Shown piece by piece: positions 27,433 through 34,797 of a stretch of DNA of 64,000 nt; within the stretch, counting starts at the first letter, position 1, and every line of letters starts with the position of its first letter. The position numbers and the translations under genes are program-made. A model generated the notes under the pieces. It was not told the DNA's origin. It saw nothing but the letters and a program-made list of their open reading frames with translations, and searched no databases. The stretch spans positions 84,085 to 148,084 of IMG/VR virus record IMGVR_UViG_3300030098_006570; one strand, 5' to 3'. The DNA is from a virus.

Positions 27433-27699
27433 CTATTCTTCTTTTTGCAAGTATACAACATTTCCTTCTTCTCTAAAAGTTTTTATTTCCTCTACAATCT
27501 CTTCTATTTCTTCCACTTCCCACGGCATGGGGATTAAGCCGTGATGTGACATTCCTACTTCTAAATAATTCAAGCGTCTCCAGACATTAGAATTAATTTT
27601 TTCCTGATACTTCTGAATCTTAGTTAGTACCCACAGCGTGATCACATTGAAAAAGAATCCTAATATGGCTATAAATAATACTAATTCAACTGTCATCAT
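27433..27699 (-). CDS. Small membrane protein (paralogue of 9387)
   Basis: An 88-aa protein with one N-terminal membrane helix (residues 4-27) followed by a charged region containing GMSHHG and a Glu-rich helix. It resembles the 111-aa protein at 9387-9722 in topology and in the GM(N)S(Y/H)HG and IxxFRE segments. It overlaps the DUF2452-like gene start region by 14 nt, and its stop codon abuts the 5' end of tRNA-Asn. Function unknown. Confidence 0.6.
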   Translation of the reverse strand: MMTVELVLFIAILGFFFNVITLWVLTKIQKYQEKINSNVWRRLNYLEVGMSHHGLIPMPWEVEEIEEIVEEIKTFREEGNVVYLQKEE

Positions 27700-28147
27700 T
27701 TTCTGGCTGTTCTACAACCTCCCACGTTTGATCGGGAAGTAATTCGACCTCAGCCAGAAAAGTACCGGGATCCACCCGGTGCCAGTATTGGGGCGCTATC
27801 AACGAAAGAAAATGACTTTGGTCTTTTCTTTGATACAAATAATAATGCTCTCCAATCACGGGCTCTATGTTAAAATCCGCCTCATAAATAACCTTTGAGA
27901 CGTTTACTCGTTCTTGTACTTCTTTTGCTTGTTCCATAATTATTTCTGCCTGTTTCTTAAGTTTTTCTATTTCTTTTTCCGCATATTTCTCGGCCGCGGA
28001 AATGGCCCGGCCCTTCAGGGTACTCATATCATTAGGCACGATAGCAGGAGCGCCCACATTCGTCCCATAGGGTTTTATATTAGCATCAAATTCTTCCGTC
28101 TCATAGTTATACACTACATTATCTGCAAATTTTTTATCTTTTGCCAT
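27686..28147 (-). CDS. DUF2452-like protein
   Basis: A 153-aa protein from the ATG at 28147 (MAKDKKFADN). The text EFDANIKPYGTNVGAPAIVP, the central Lys/Glu helix (residues 55-90) and HYYLYQR near residue 115 match what I recall of the DUF2452 family, found in bacteria and eukaryotes (C1orf50-like) and in some phages. The molecular function of that family is unknown. It overlaps the small membrane protein gene by 14 nt and lies 11 nt after the QueF-like gene's coding start is exhausted, so it is in the same operon. Confidence 0.65.
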   Translation of the reverse strand: MAKDKKFADNVVYNYETEEFDANIKPYGTNVGAPAIVPNDMSTLKGRAISAAEKYAEKEIEKLKKQAEIIMEQAKEVQERVNVSKVIYEADFNIEPVIGEHYYLYQRKDQSHFLSLIAPQYWHRVDPGTFLAEVELLPDQTWEVVEQPENDDS

Positions 28148-28158
28148 TCGATTGCCTT

Positions 28159-28566
28159 CTACCAACGATGATCCTTTCCGGCCCAATCTTTAAATTTTTC
28201 TTCCCCGCCGCGAATCGCCCAATCCGAATCAATAGTAAGTTTGGAGGAAAGGCCTCCCCGGGGGTTGAAATCCATTTCCAAACGCAAACGATTCGGCTCG
28301 TAGACTTCTTTCAAATCATCATAAACCACATTGATGAGCCGCTCATACGAAAGCAGCCGATTGCGAAAATCCTGAAAATACTTTTTTAGGGATTTCAACT
28401 CAATTATACTATCTTTGGGATAAAAGACAATCCAAACCGTTGCAAAATCCGGCTGGTCCTTGACCCCAATAAAAGTAACCTCCGGGTTCTTGATATTTAT
28501 TTCATAACCATCCCCTGAAGGGTTTGGCAAAGTCTTGAGCAGCGACTTATTACTCCATGTTCTCAT
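28159..28566 (-). CDS. QueF-fold protein lacking the catalytic cysteine
   Basis: A 135-aa tunnelling-fold protein matching type I QueF (7-cyano-7-deazaguanine reductase): QPDFATVWIVFYP, the ELKSLKKYF motif, DFRNRLLSYE, and the C-terminal NPRGGL. In active QueF the segment before QPDF is FTSxCPxTG, with a Cys nucleophile; here it reads VTFIGVKD with no Cys, and the His of FHE is Tyr (SYE). Nitrile reduction by the known mechanism therefore seems impossible. It may bind a deazapurine or do other chemistry. No queC, queD, queE or dpdA is visible in the window. Confidence 0.75.
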   Translation of the reverse strand: MRTWSNKSLLKTLPNPSGDGYEINIKNPEVTFIGVKDQPDFATVWIVFYPKDSIIELKSLKKYFQDFRNRLLSYERLINVVYDDLKEVYEPNRLRLEMDFNPRGGLSSKLTIDSDWAIRGGEEKFKDWAGKDHRW

Positions 28567-28576
28567 ATATTCTCCT

Positions 28577-28652
28577 TGGTGCCGGCGCCACGAATCGAAC
28601 GCGGGACCTGCGGGTTACAAAACCGCTGCTCTACCAACTGAGCTACACCGGC
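28577..28652 (-). tRNA. tRNA-Thr (TGT)
   Basis: A 76-nt cloverleaf with encoded CCA. Acceptor GCCGGTG pairs with CGCCGGC (one G-U); D-loop AGCTCAGTTGGTAGAGC; anticodon stem GCGGT/CCCGC with one mismatch, loop TTTGTAA, anticodon TGT; T-arm CGCGT/GTGGCG-type with TTCGATT loop; discriminator A. It resembles bacterial tRNA-Thr(UGU). The first ten bases overlap the 3' end of the class II aldolase gene. Confidence 0.9.
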
Positions 28653-29263
28653 GTTTTATTCATTATACTAGGTCTGACCCCAGAATTCAAGACAATTTGG
28701 CAAATGTGTTCCAGACGCTCTATGTGCTCAAAGGCGTCCCATGGATTTTTTCCGACCGCACATACTCCATGATTTCCTTGTCCCACCACATCGTATTCCG
28801 GCTTGCCCGGGCGTACGCCCAAGGCTTTAGAAGTAGCATCCGCCAAGGCCTGAGAGACCGCTGGGAGCACTGGAACATTGGGGCCCACGCGCGTGTACCT
28901 ATAGATCTCGGGAAACTGGCTCGCCATGATCTTGAGATCCCAACCGGCGTACATTGCTGCCACGATATTAGTGGAATGTACATGGAGAACACAGCGAGTC
29001 CTCACCGCGTCTTTTAAAATCTGCCAGTGCATCTCTAGCTCCCCAGAAGGGTTTTCCACCCAGGGCTTGTCAGCCAACGAGCCGTCTTCCGCAATGCGAA
29101 TAGATTTAATAAACTCGGGATATATCAGATTCTTTCTCACCCCAGAGGGAGTGATATATATTTTCCGATCGCCACTCTTACGGAGTGAACAGTTGCCATC
29201 GCGCGTAGTTATCCACCCACGCTTATAACACTCTCTCATCACATCGCCGATTGCTGTTATCAT
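28643..29263 (-). CDS. Class II aldolase/adducin family protein
   Basis: A 206-aa class II aldolase fold. DGNCSLR (about residues 22-28), the metal-binding HVHS (about 94-97) and GQGNHGVCAVG (about 160-170) are the usual motifs of L-fuculose/rhamnulose-phosphate aldolases, ribulose-phosphate epimerase and MtnB. It could cut or rearrange a sugar phosphate linked to the glycan pathway, or act in methionine salvage; the substrate cannot be told. Its last bases overlap the 5' end of tRNA-Thr, so translation and tRNA maturation compete on one transcript. Confidence 0.75.
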   Translation of the reverse strand: MITAIGDVMRECYKRGWITTRDGNCSLRKSGDRKIYITPSGVRKNLIYPEFIKSIRIAEDGSLADKPWVENPSGELEMHWQILKDAVRTRCVLHVHSTNIVAAMYAGWDLKIMASQFPEIYRYTRVGPNVPVLPAVSQALADATSKALGVRPGKPEYDVVGQGNHGVCAVGKNPWDAFEHIERLEHICQIVLNSGVRPSIMNKTPV

Positions 29264-29268
29264 TATTG

Positions 29269-29532
29269 CTATGTATGGTAAAGCGGATCTTTCTTTCTCT
29301 CTTCTTCCGCGTCTTCATAAGTTAGGACATGCGTAGGATACCTTACGATAGTATATAGGCCATGAAAGTTGCCGGGAATCTGAGCGCGAATCATTGAAGC
29401 CTCTTCCTTGCATGTCGCATCGATATAAAGTGTAAGCCCCATTGTACCTGGCTGAATATCATACATAGCGTCAGCACCCCATTCAAGCGCGGCTTCTAAG
29501 ATGATATTGTCTCTTTCGAGTTGTGAAATCAC
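29269..29532 (-). CDS. Hypothetical small protein
   Basis: An 87-aa alpha/beta protein with an acidic helix at the start, a strand-rich middle (MGLTLYIDATCKEEA) and the charged end YEDAEEERKKDP. It overlaps the preceding gene start region by one base and is followed by the aldolase gene after 5 nt. No family recognised. Confidence 0.55.
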   Translation of the reverse strand: MISQLERDNIILEAALEWGADAMYDIQPGTMGLTLYIDATCKEEASMIRAQIPGNFHGLYTIVRYPTHVLTYEDAEEERKKDPLYHT

Positions 29533-29720
29533 TAGTTTTTCTTTCTTCTAGTCTTTTTATGAAGCTTTTCAAACAAAAGCTTTTTCCAGAGGGTTGCTTC
29601 AATTTCTTCTTTAGGCATATTGAGAGAATAAAGACCGGCCAAAATTAAGCGAATTTCTCGATTGGACAAATAAACAGTCTTCAAGAAAGCCGGTAGTTTT
29701 TTTCCATTTTGGTCCGACAC
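29532..29720 (-). CDS. Hypothetical small protein (GTG start)
   Basis: A 62-aa basic helical protein with a GTG start at 29720, preceded by AAGGAGATCAATATC, a good ribosome site. The Lys/Arg-rich C-terminus (HKKTRRKKN) suggests nucleic-acid contact. An ACTATTTAGT element lies about 25 nt upstream. No family recognised. Confidence 0.55.
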   Translation of the reverse strand: MSDQNGKKLPAFLKTVYLSNREIRLILAGLYSLNMPKEEIEATLWKKLLFEKLHKKTRRKKN

Positions 29721-29783
29721 GATATTGATCTCCTTGCATCACTAAATAGTGTGTCGGAGATTCTTTTTACTATATTGTGGCGT

Positions 29784-30050
29784 CTACTTCTTTCGTCGTT
29801 TCTTGGACAACTTAGCTTTCCGACGCTTCTTTTCTTCACGTTTAGCGATTGAGGGATCCGTGCGAGTCTTGACCGCATAGAACTTACGATTTGGGGGTCC
29901 TTGATAGTGGACCTTCACTTGGAGATCTTCTTGTCCTGCTAGTTCATTTCTCTTGGCGTCAGCGCCGTCGAATGTGGGGAAACGGCCCACGATATTCCAT
30001 GTTGGCCCGTCGGTGTGTTGCGGCGCCATTTCTACTTCTTCAGTACTCAT
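29784..30050 (-). CDS. Small basic protein of unknown function
   Basis: An 88-aa protein starting MSTEEVEMAPQHTDG at 30050 (AGGAAAAAGG site). The central region (about residues 18-65) has a strand-helix pattern with GRFPTFDGADAKRNELAG and KFYAVKTRTDP, followed by a very basic tail of repeated KK/RR residues. The tail suggests RNA or DNA binding. It overlaps the upstream SH3-like gene by 4 nt. Confidence 0.55.
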   Translation of the reverse strand: MSTEEVEMAPQHTDGPTWNIVGRFPTFDGADAKRNELAGQEDLQVKVHYQGPPNRKFYAVKTRTDPSIAKREEKKRRKAKLSKKRRKK

Positions 30051-30274
30051 CCTTTTTCCTTCCATAGATAAGTTGCATCCATTGGCCAATAAACATCTTG
30101 ACCAGTGTCTAATACTTGTATTTTATAGATTGTGATAGATTTGTCAAGTACTAATCCTACAAAAGTTCTTTTTCCGGCGTTAGCGTCTCTTTTGGCAACA
30201 TCCACACAGATGACCAGATCGCCTACCTCCGCGCTTTTTGTAGTCCTTCCGTATCCCAACCGCCCATCATCCAC
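30047..30274 (-). CDS. SH3/KOW-like small protein
   Basis: A 75-aa protein with EVGDLVICVD near residue 16, GLVLDKS, KIQVLDTG and YWPMDATYLW, the strand order of a small SH3-like barrel. It resembles the proteins arrayed at 61.3-64 kb. The ATG at 30274 lies 52 nt inside the matrixin gene; a GGAGGT sequence coincides with residues 15-17, so a shorter product from a downstream GTG is possible. Function unknown. Confidence 0.5.
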   Translation of the reverse strand: MDDGRLGYGRTTKSAEVGDLVICVDVAKRDANAGKRTFVGLVLDKSITIYKIQVLDTGQDVYWPMDATYLWKEKG

Positions 30275-30807
30275 TTTTCGTTCATGAGGTGATTAATCTT
30301 GTTAAAATGGAGAAAACCGAGGGCATGCCCTAGTTCGTGTTCGAGGACAGTCTCCCTTACATCTGGTCTTAAATAAATAACTGCGTATTCCACCTGGTTT
30401 GTTGTGTTGTCAATAAAGAAGTGCGTTTGTGCTAGAGCTGTCTCTTCCATTTTTACGCCCAAGGTCACCATATGGATTATGATATAACCTTTGGGAGTCT
30501 CGCTTAGACACTTATTGAGCGGATCATGTTTATATTGTGTATTATAAAAACGATATCCCAAATCTTTCCAGAAGCTTACAGCCTTATCAACCTGACTCTT
30601 TGTTACTGGTGCATGTTCGCAAACAATAACCGTGGGGGTTAGTCCCCATTTGGCAGCTTGCGGAGGCCTATCGTTTACTAAAGGTATTCTGTCATAGTTA
30701 CTAATATAGGGACCAGCAGAAGCCGGGACAGCTAGCAGTACTATTGACAAACTAAAAGAAACTACATAAACAAGTGTTCCTAGCGCTATCCGGATAGTAT
30801 CACTCAT
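30223..30807 (-). CDS. Secreted matrixin-like metalloprotease
   Basis: A 194-aa protein with an N-terminal hydrophobic signal segment (about residues 8-31, ending VPASAG). The metzincin zinc motif HELGHALGFLHF (HExxHxxGxxH) is followed by the Met-turn-like NHLMN. This is the catalytic core of matrixin/M10-type peptidases in minimal form. Export to the periplasm or outside is expected. Secreted proteases are unusual in T4-like phages; the target could be envelope proteins. It follows a lipoprotein gene by 7 nt, so both would act in the envelope. Confidence 0.75.
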   Translation of the reverse strand: MSDTIRIALGTLVYVVSFSLSIVLLAVPASAGPYISNYDRIPLVNDRPPQAAKWGLTPTVIVCEHAPVTKSQVDKAVSFWKDLGYRFYNTQYKHDPLNKCLSETPKGYIIIHMVTLGVKMEETALAQTHFFIDNTTNQVEYAVIYLRPDVRETVLEHELGHALGFLHFNKINHLMNEKWMMGGWDTEGLQKARR

Positions 30808-30814
30808 ATAATAT

Positions 30815-31333
30815 TTAGTTGAAAAAACCAGTTTTGTGATAAACTGTGCCGGAAACTCTTATAGATTCTCCCTCCGGAGGTGGTATATAGATGGTGAGAG
30901 CCTGATGATCTTTGTCTGGTGGGCGCCATATTATCTGCAGAGCGTTAGATTCTGGCGCCCATATCGAATCGAACTCGTTGCCGATATTATTTTCATAGTG
31001 ATTGTAACAATTATAATTATTATTAGTAAGACTCGCGATTAAAGTATCATGCAAGTCATAACCTGAATTAAGGATTACATCCCTGCCACAGATGGAAAAG
31101 AATTGCTCTTCCTCTGTGTCTCTTTCAATAGCTAGGCTGACGAATCCAGATAGCAGTGGAGTGTCGAGTTGCTTATCGCACCAAAAGACCAATGTACTGG
31201 GGCCTTCATTTTTACTCCACCAGCAGTCCATGATTGCATATTCTTCACCGTATTCTTGAATTCTAATCTCCTCTTCCCCTATATTAGAGCAAGAACAAAG
31301 TAGAAGTAGTAAGCAAATTACAATCTTATTCAC
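30815..31333 (-). CDS. Putative lipoprotein
   Basis: A 172-aa protein with a short signal peptide and lipobox (LLLLLCSC), predicting a lipid-anchored periplasmic protein. Mature part: strand-rich, four or more Cys, no known domain. The start is GTG at 31333, with AAGG immediately before it. It is encoded just upstream of the secreted metalloprotease, so a shared envelope role (inhibitor, superinfection exclusion) is possible but unproven. Confidence 0.65.
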   Translation of the reverse strand: MNKIVICLLLLLCSCSNIGEEEIRIQEYGEEYAIMDCWWSKNEGPSTLVFWCDKQLDTPLLSGFVSLAIERDTEEEQFFSICGRDVILNSGYDLHDTLIASLTNNNYNCYNHYENNIGNEFDSIWAPESNALQIIWRPPDKDHQALTIYIPPPEGESIRVSGTVYHKTGFFN

Positions 31334-31392
31334 CTTATATTAATTATAATATAATAAAGTTATTTGTAAGATGCAAGCAAAAAGTATATTAT

Positions 31393-31475
31393 TGGTGGAG
31401 GTGCACGGAGTCGAACCGTGGTCCTGAGAATGCCATTGCAGGATTTAATCTCAGTCGAATTCCCAAACCACCCCC
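31393..31475 (-). ncRNA. 83-nt tmRNA-like RNA without a tag reading frame
   Basis: The 5' end (GGGGGTG, then TTGGGAATTCGAC) and 3' end (GGAC, T-arm CACGG-TTCGACT-CCGTG, then CACCTCC-A-CCA) match the tRNA-like domain of bacterial tmRNA (ssrA). The acceptor stem pairs over 7 bp with a G3-U70 wobble, the alanine identity element, and discriminator A73. Where tmRNA carries its mRNA-like region and pseudoknots, only a 6-bp stem (CTGAGA/TCTCAG) with a 19-nt loop remains. A normal anticodon stem and D-stem cannot be drawn, which argues against an ordinary tRNA. It lies alone in a 173-nt gap between genes on the same strand. Confidence 0.7.
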
Positions 31476-31506
31476 ATTTAGTCCTTGACAGGCCAAAATA
31501 ATTAGG

Positions 31507-31863
31507 TTACCATTGGTTTATGTCGTCTTTTTGTATCCTATACTTTTTCTTCAATACTTTTAAGGTCTCATCAGTGACTCCTAAAATTCTCGTCATTTCT
31601 TTATTTGTGTTAGCTATGCTAACAACAGAATTGAAGAGAGCTTCTTTCACGAGAGCCACCGTATTGGACCATAGGTTAAAACCATATAGTTTGCCATTAG
31701 TTAGACGACTGGCGCACTCAAGTTTGAGACCAATAATTTCTTCCAGAGTTAATGCAGAAAGCATTATTTCAAATGCTTCATTTGACTTTCCGTGGTTCCT
31801 CAGCTTTTGTGAGAAAGAAATATCACTGCAAAAACCCTGGGAATCTGACTTCCGGGGTTTCAT
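31507..31863 (-). CDS. Hypothetical protein with C-terminal HTH-like segment
   Basis: A 118-aa helical protein. The C-terminal 40 residues (TNKEMTRILGVTDETLKVL) look like a helix-turn-helix, so DNA binding or a small regulator is possible. The ATG follows the stop of the acidic protein gene without a gap. Placement at the end of the head-associated block could also mean a structural role. Confidence 0.55.
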   Translation of the reverse strand: MKPRKSDSQGFCSDISFSQKLRNHGKSNEAFEIMLSALTLEEIIGLKLECASRLTNGKLYGFNLWSNTVALVKEALFNSVVSIANTNKEMTRILGVTDETLKVLKKKYRIQKDDINQW

Positions 31864-32676
31864 CTATAATAAGTTTTCGATAATATCGTCTATATCTAGA
31901 AAATTAGCTATTTCTTGTAGCTCAATGTTGGCAACGGTATCTTCTTCCGCCTCTTCGGCACTGGCGTCACCCACCGCGGCCGCCGCTGCAGCGGGTTCGG
32001 GCACATCTGTCTGCAGTTCTGTCTCGAATTTGTCAAAATACAGCGCAAGATTTTTTAGTAGATACTCCTCAAACATAGCAATATCGTCGGCGTTGTCAAG
32101 GTCATCATATGCTGTAAGAATGCTCTTCTCGATGTCTTGGAAGTCGGTGAATGCGCGGTTGCGTCCAGTCTTATCTTCCCCATTAAGCCCAAACTCTGAC
32201 TTGGGATCGACTTCAACCTCTTCTTCGTCATCGATACTAATAAAATCCGGATCATCTTCGGGCCGGTCGCCAATATCAATTTCAATATCTTCATCGATTG
32301 GGGCCCCGAGTTCCTCGTCTTCCCCCGCCTCTTTGCGAGATTCTTCGGGGGCAAGTGATTTTTCGACAGCAGCTAAAATATGGTTACGATATGATTCACG
32401 CTGCTCCACCGCGGTGGTAAGGGACTTATATCCGGTCTCTATAGTTGACAAAACATTAGTGTTTCGTAGAAGGTCCTCTAGAGCATTGATTCCCGTACTG
32501 TCATGTTTGGCAACTGCTGCAACGGCAGCACTTTCAGTAATAAGGTCACGGATAATCTGGCGAAGTTCGTGCTCTTGGTTACTCTTATGCTCTCTGCGAG
32601 ATTTTACAATCCGAATCGCATCACGAACTGCTTCTCTCAATTGGATTTCCTGTGCTACTTCTGCTCGATCAATCAT
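31864..32676 (-). CDS. Acidic protein, possible prohead core/internal component
   Basis: A 270-aa, strongly acidic protein with a basic helical N-terminal third (residues 1-110), then an Asp/Glu-rich middle (IDEDIEIDIGDRPEDD) and an Ala/Glu linker before a helical end. Acidic helical proteins are typical of T4-like prohead scaffolds. The start MIDRAEVAQEIQLREA contains L-R-E at residues 13-15, which could be a prohead-protease site, but it lacks the ENW motif of the tagged proteins nearby. No family recognised. Confidence 0.5.
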   Translation of the reverse strand: MIDRAEVAQEIQLREAVRDAIRIVKSRREHKSNQEHELRQIIRDLITESAAVAAVAKHDSTGINALEDLLRNTNVLSTIETGYKSLTTAVEQRESYRNHILAAVEKSLAPEESRKEAGEDEELGAPIDEDIEIDIGDRPEDDPDFISIDDEEEVEVDPKSEFGLNGEDKTGRNRAFTDFQDIEKSILTAYDDLDNADDIAMFEEYLLKNLALYFDKFETELQTDVPEPAAAAAAVGDASAEEAEEDTVANIELQEIANFLDIDDIIENLL

Positions 32677-32678
32677 TT

Positions 32679-34544
32679 TTATCCCACCGATATACCTAAT
32701 AAATAGTCCATTATTTCGTTTACAAACTGGTCTTCCACAGATTCATTGTTCGAAGTTTTTTTCTTTTTGCGCTTCTCAGATCCAATCACATCGGGGAAAG
32801 TAGTGGCAAACCCTGTCACCGCGCCTCCCGACTGCGCGCTCATTTCATCAAGCTGTTCGCCAAGTATCCTCATTATATCAGCTACATCGCTATCATTTAA
32901 CTCTGTAGGTAACCCGCGGATAAAGCCAACATCATCGTCATCACGAAGAGCTTTCCTCATCATGGTGGCACTTACTCCTCCCATCTGCGGAGGAATTGGG
33001 ACTTGCTGTACATTTACTCCTTCACGACGACCTTCGGCCGTCTTGAAGCGCCCACCTTCGACATCTTTTTCTCCCAAGATAAGGTGCAAGTCTTCCCCGA
33101 CGTCGGCTTCGTTGTCAATGTATTCATAGACAGAACGCACAGGCGTCACATCTGCAACTCTAACATCTACATCACCAGGCAAGTGTTGGCGGTAAACGTT
33201 CCAAATATTGACGGCTTGTTGAGGAGTAATTCCTTCATGAACTTTTGGAGAGACAAATATAATGATCTTATCCACTCCGGGGTTACTTAGCACCGATTTA
33301 GCAACATTGAAGTGGCCGCCATGAGGTGGCTTAAACTTTCCAGGGTAAAGAGCAATGTTACGCACCCCCTCGACGGGTACCCTCTCTTCTTCAGCTAGGC
33401 CCTGCTTGGAACGATCTCCATGGGTAGAGGCCAGCCCTTGAACAATAAAATCTCCTGTAAGTTTGACTAGGAAATCTTCCATCCCTCGTAAAACAACACC
33501 TTCATGGGATCCAACTGGACCAGCCATACTGCGCAAAGCTTCTTTTACCGCTTGCCCTAGGAGTCGAGTGCCATGATAAAAAATACCTCCATTGATGGCG
33601 TCTTTGACGTCTTCTTTGGAGGCAAGATATTCACTTAAAGGTATTCCATTTTTCTCGGCGCTGCGTAATACTGCCATATAAATATCTTTACTTAGTGCTC
33701 CCACGGATTTCCCATCAGCCCGGGTAACACGAGTATCTTGGGGGTGCTCTACCATCTGGAGCCATTCTCGTAATGTGTTTGTGGCCACCCCGCCAGGAGT
33801 AACCTGAACGGACACTGGCGTCTCTAAAACTTCTTCTAGATTCAGATCATAATCCGGATCAAACTCCACTGGTACATCACCATATACTTCAAAACCATAT
33901 TTGGCTGCAATGGGGCGCACTTTTTCAATAAGTCGTGCTAGGGCTGCGTGATCATAAGGAATTTCGATTCCACCACCTTTGACGGGCTTTCTCGTCTTGG
34001 GGTCTATAGGGCGCTCAAGCCCTGGGCGATCCATGGAAATCCCTTTTCGAATCATATGGGGCTGGGCTTTTTTTTCATAGAACTGGTTGATGCCATGAAT
34101 AGCCAAAATATTGGAATCATATTCCTGGACGTTAGACTTCCCTTCAATATATTCGGTATTGAAATATTTTGTAGGGTCATCCCACATTTTGAGCGCTTTA
34201 AGTTCCGGAGTGATGGCTGGAATAGCCGCATTGAAAATAGTTAACAACTTAGCTATAGCATTAGCCATGCCATGATCGGATCCCCACTTTGCTAAAGCAC
34301 TTTCAGCATCAAAGCCCTCAATTGAGGCAATATGAGAGGTTCCGCGATCCATGCGAAACTCTTTTTGACCATCCTCGTTGGTAATCAGCTTAAAACTGGT
34401 ATTGATGCCATCCCACTTGACGCTGCCGGCAATTTCATTGTTTTGAAGACGCACAACAGCGTCCTGGATATAATCAATGAGGTCTTGCCCTGTTTTTACG
34501 CGGTCGACATCAAAAGGGTGCGCCATATGGCCCGGTGTGCCCAT
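32679..34544 (-). CDS. Fusion of ligase-like nucleotidyltransferase and NMNAT-like adenylyltransferase
   Basis: A 621-aa two-domain protein. The N-terminal part (about 1-380) has the covalent nucleotidyltransferase signs of RNA/DNA ligases and capping enzymes: K43-W-D-G (SVKWDGINTSF), EYIEGKSNV, EGVVLR at 348-353 and KLTGDF at 361. The C-terminal part (about 393-565) is a cytidylyltransferase-like domain with HGGH at 408-411 (YPGKFKPPHGGH) and SATMMR at 525-530, as in NMN adenylyltransferases. A role in RNA repair, NAD metabolism or nucleotide capping is possible. Start chosen for AGGAGTAGGTAC. It lies among probable virion genes. Confidence 0.7.
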   Translation of the reverse strand: MGTPGHMAHPFDVDRVKTGQDLIDYIQDAVVRLQNNEIAGSVKWDGINTSFKLITNEDGQKEFRMDRGTSHIASIEGFDAESALAKWGSDHGMANAIAKLLTIFNAAIPAITPELKALKMWDDPTKYFNTEYIEGKSNVQEYDSNILAIHGINQFYEKKAQPHMIRKGISMDRPGLERPIDPKTRKPVKGGGIEIPYDHAALARLIEKVRPIAAKYGFEVYGDVPVEFDPDYDLNLEEVLETPVSVQVTPGGVATNTLREWLQMVEHPQDTRVTRADGKSVGALSKDIYMAVLRSAEKNGIPLSEYLASKEDVKDAINGGIFYHGTRLLGQAVKEALRSMAGPVGSHEGVVLRGMEDFLVKLTGDFIVQGLASTHGDRSKQGLAEEERVPVEGVRNIALYPGKFKPPHGGHFNVAKSVLSNPGVDKIIIFVSPKVHEGITPQQAVNIWNVYRQHLPGDVDVRVADVTPVRSVYEYIDNEADVGEDLHLILGEKDVEGGRFKTAEGRREGVNVQQVPIPPQMGGVSATMMRKALRDDDDVGFIRGLPTELNDSDVADIMRILGEQLDEMSAQSGGAVTGFATTFPDVIGSEKRKKKKTSNNESVEDQFVNEIMDYLLGISVG

Positions 34545-34548
34545 GTAC

Positions 34549-34794
34549 CTACTCCTTATTCTCTTCTAGTATTTTTACCTGCTCCTCAAGAGTGTTCACT
34601 CTTTCTTGGAGCCGTCGTGTATGGCGCCTGACTTCGCGCAAGTTCGCTCGTGCTGTTTCAATCCGCAACGCGTCGGTTTTAGAACGCGGAGTTATGGCTT
34701 GGAGAACCTCGGAAATAGATTGAAGATAGCTAGCAACACTAGGGGCGCTGCTCTCGCCGAGCAAGAACTTGCGAGTAAGTCGGCGATAGTCCAT
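34549..34794 (-). CDS. Small coiled-coil protein with possible capsid-targeting N-terminus
   Basis: An 81-aa basic helical protein; residues 45-78 form a heptad-like coiled coil (LQERVNTLEEQVKILEE). The N-terminus MDYRRLTRKFLLGE ends in L-G-E at residues 12-14, the same place as the (L/I)-x-E of the tagged proteins at 38.9-41.8 kb, though the ENW core is absent. It could be an internal head protein. It is 4 nt from the ligase/NMNAT fusion gene. Confidence 0.55.
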   Translation of the reverse strand: MDYRRLTRKFLLGESSAPSVASYLQSISEVLQAITPRSKTDALRIETARANLREVRRHTRRLQERVNTLEEQVKILEENKE

Positions 34795-34797
34795 TAC

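Noticed and set aside
31393-31475. Ordinary tRNA (Leu- or Ser-like with long variable arm)
   Set aside because: No 5-bp anticodon stem with a 7-nt loop and no D-stem can be drawn; the ends match tmRNA much better.
31520-32803. Long Ser-rich open frame (427 codons) on the plus strand
   Set aside because: It is antisense to two well-packed minus-strand genes and arises from their Glu/Asp/Ala-rich codons; no ribosome site or domain.
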